From: Candidatus Zipacnadia bacterium
GTDB taxonomy: Bacteria; Armatimonadota; Zipacnadia; Zipacnadales; Zipacnadaceae
Length of the DNA: 16,125 bases
Direction of reading: 5' to 3'
Assembly: GCA_029821415.1 (NCBI GenBank)
Contig: JALGTJ010000037.1
Span: forward strand, 1-16,125
Every line of letters starts with the position of its first letter. Positions within the stretch are counted from its first letter, which is position 1. A model generated the notes under the pieces. It did no database searches. It was not told the origin of the DNA and was given only the letters and a program-made list of their open reading frames with translations. The position numbers and the translations under genes are program-made. Shown here piece by piece: positions 15,636 to 16,125 of the stretch.

Positions 15636-16125
15636 TCAAGTCGTAGCGTTGGCCTCTATGGGCCGGGATGAGATGGCCAGGTCACCGGCGGGCGATCTAC
15701 GCAGAATCACATGCTTTCGCCAGCGTGCACTGGTATCCGGAAAGTCGCTGCGATAGTGAGCTCCACGGCTTTCAGTGCGGTGCAAAGCGGCACTGGCCAT
15801 AAGCAAGCCAACCTGGCACATATTAGCAGTCTCCAGCTCGGCCAGAGGCGGACTAAGGCAGGTGCTAATCTGGGCGGCCCACTCAGCAAGTTGGGCCTGC
15901 GCCTCAGCCAGACCATCACCATCACGAATGATTCCGACTTGCTCCCACATCAACTGTTGTATCTGCGGCCTTAGGTCGGCCGGTGCTGCCAGGATGTCGT
16001 TTGGTTCGCCAGTGGCAGCTTGTTGTTCAGCAGTGGCAGATAGTGGCTCAAGCTCAGCCATGGCGGCAGCCGAGCGCTTGCCGAATACCAGCCCATCCAG
16101 CAAGGAATTGGAGGCCAGCCGGTTA
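15636..16125 (-). CDS. nadB: L-aspartate oxidase, C-terminal part (cut by window edge)
   Basis: The minus-strand frame is open at the window edge and supplies 162 residues plus a stop. It begins NRLASNSLLDGLVFGKRSA, the L-aspartate-oxidase version of the flavoprotein active-site strand; succinate dehydrogenase has a different sequence here. LMWEQVGIIRDGDGLAEAQ and the C-terminal ESRGAHYRSDFPDTSARWRKHVILRR motif follow, both typical of NadB. The enzyme oxidises aspartate to iminoaspartate with FAD, the first step of de novo NAD synthesis, and works with quinolinate synthase NadA. The N-terminal FAD domain, roughly 370 residues, lies beyond the window. The glycosyltransferase gene starts 100 nt downstream on the same strand. 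Confidence 0.93.
   Translation of the reverse strand, partial: NRLASNSLLDGLVFGKRSAAAMAELEPLSATAEQQAATGEPNDILAAPADLRPQIQQLMWEQVGIIRDGDGLAEAQAQLAEWAAQISTCLSPPLAELETANMCQVGLLMASAALHRTESRGAHYRSDFPDTSARWRKHVILRRSPAGDLAISSRPIEANATT

Overview
The window is a moderately GC-rich, gene-dense stretch of a bacterial chromosome. The rplU-rpmA-obgE ribosomal/GTPase block, sigma70-like promoters, Shine-Dalgarno (SD) sites and intrinsic terminators all indicate bacteria. The phylum cannot be fixed from this sequence. The mix of an archaeal-type glycerol-1-phosphate dehydrogenase, a Clp1-type polynucleotide kinase, an AAA_32-type Lon-related protease, a GH29 fucosidase and a large two-domain esterase suggests an uncultured, polysaccharide-using lineage. 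An Armatimonadota-like or similar candidate phylum is a guess only. I found no phage, transposon, CRISPR array, tRNA or rRNA.

Layout. (1) 1-1016, minus strand: rplU, rpmA and the start of obgE, driven by a near-consensus promoter at 1087-1115. There is a hairpin at the very start of the leader and an intrinsic terminator between rpmA and obgE. (2) 1248-4070, plus strand: a broken type I phosphodiesterase/alkaline-phosphatase-family gene followed 24 nt later by hflX. (3) 4343-9893, plus strand: a broken Lon-related protease gene, a DUF72 (YecE) gene, a Clp1-like polynucleotide kinase gene and a glycerol-1-phosphate dehydrogenase gene, closely spaced and probably one operon. (4) 10060-12033, plus strand: an HNH endonuclease gene with a promoter that predicts a nearly leaderless mRNA, then a cytoplasmic GH29 alpha-L-fucosidase. 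(5) 12069-16125, minus strand: a large acetylxylan-esterase-like hydrolase, a membrane GT-C/ArnT-like glycosyltransferase (frameshifted near its end) and the 3' part of nadB. A strong bidirectional hairpin terminator separates the convergent fucosidase and esterase genes.

How the genes relate. Blocks 1 to 3 are largely housekeeping: ribosome assembly and rescue (L21, L27, Obg, HflX), proteolysis, RNA end processing and lipid backbone synthesis. The fucosidase and esterase would fit turnover of acetylated, fucosylated glycans, but they are convergent genes, not one operon.

The most striking feature is damage: four reading-frame breaks in three genes. Two of them also appear to remove conserved coding sequence: the first metal-site segment of the phosphodiesterase and the Walker B region of the Lon-related protease. 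Flanking genes are intact. Misassembly or sequencing error and genuine gene decay are both possible and can be told apart with reads. I did not find a convincing new multi-gene system. The best leads are the damage pattern, the archaeal-flavoured kinase and lipid-dehydrogenase neighbourhood, and the regulatory architecture around rplU.
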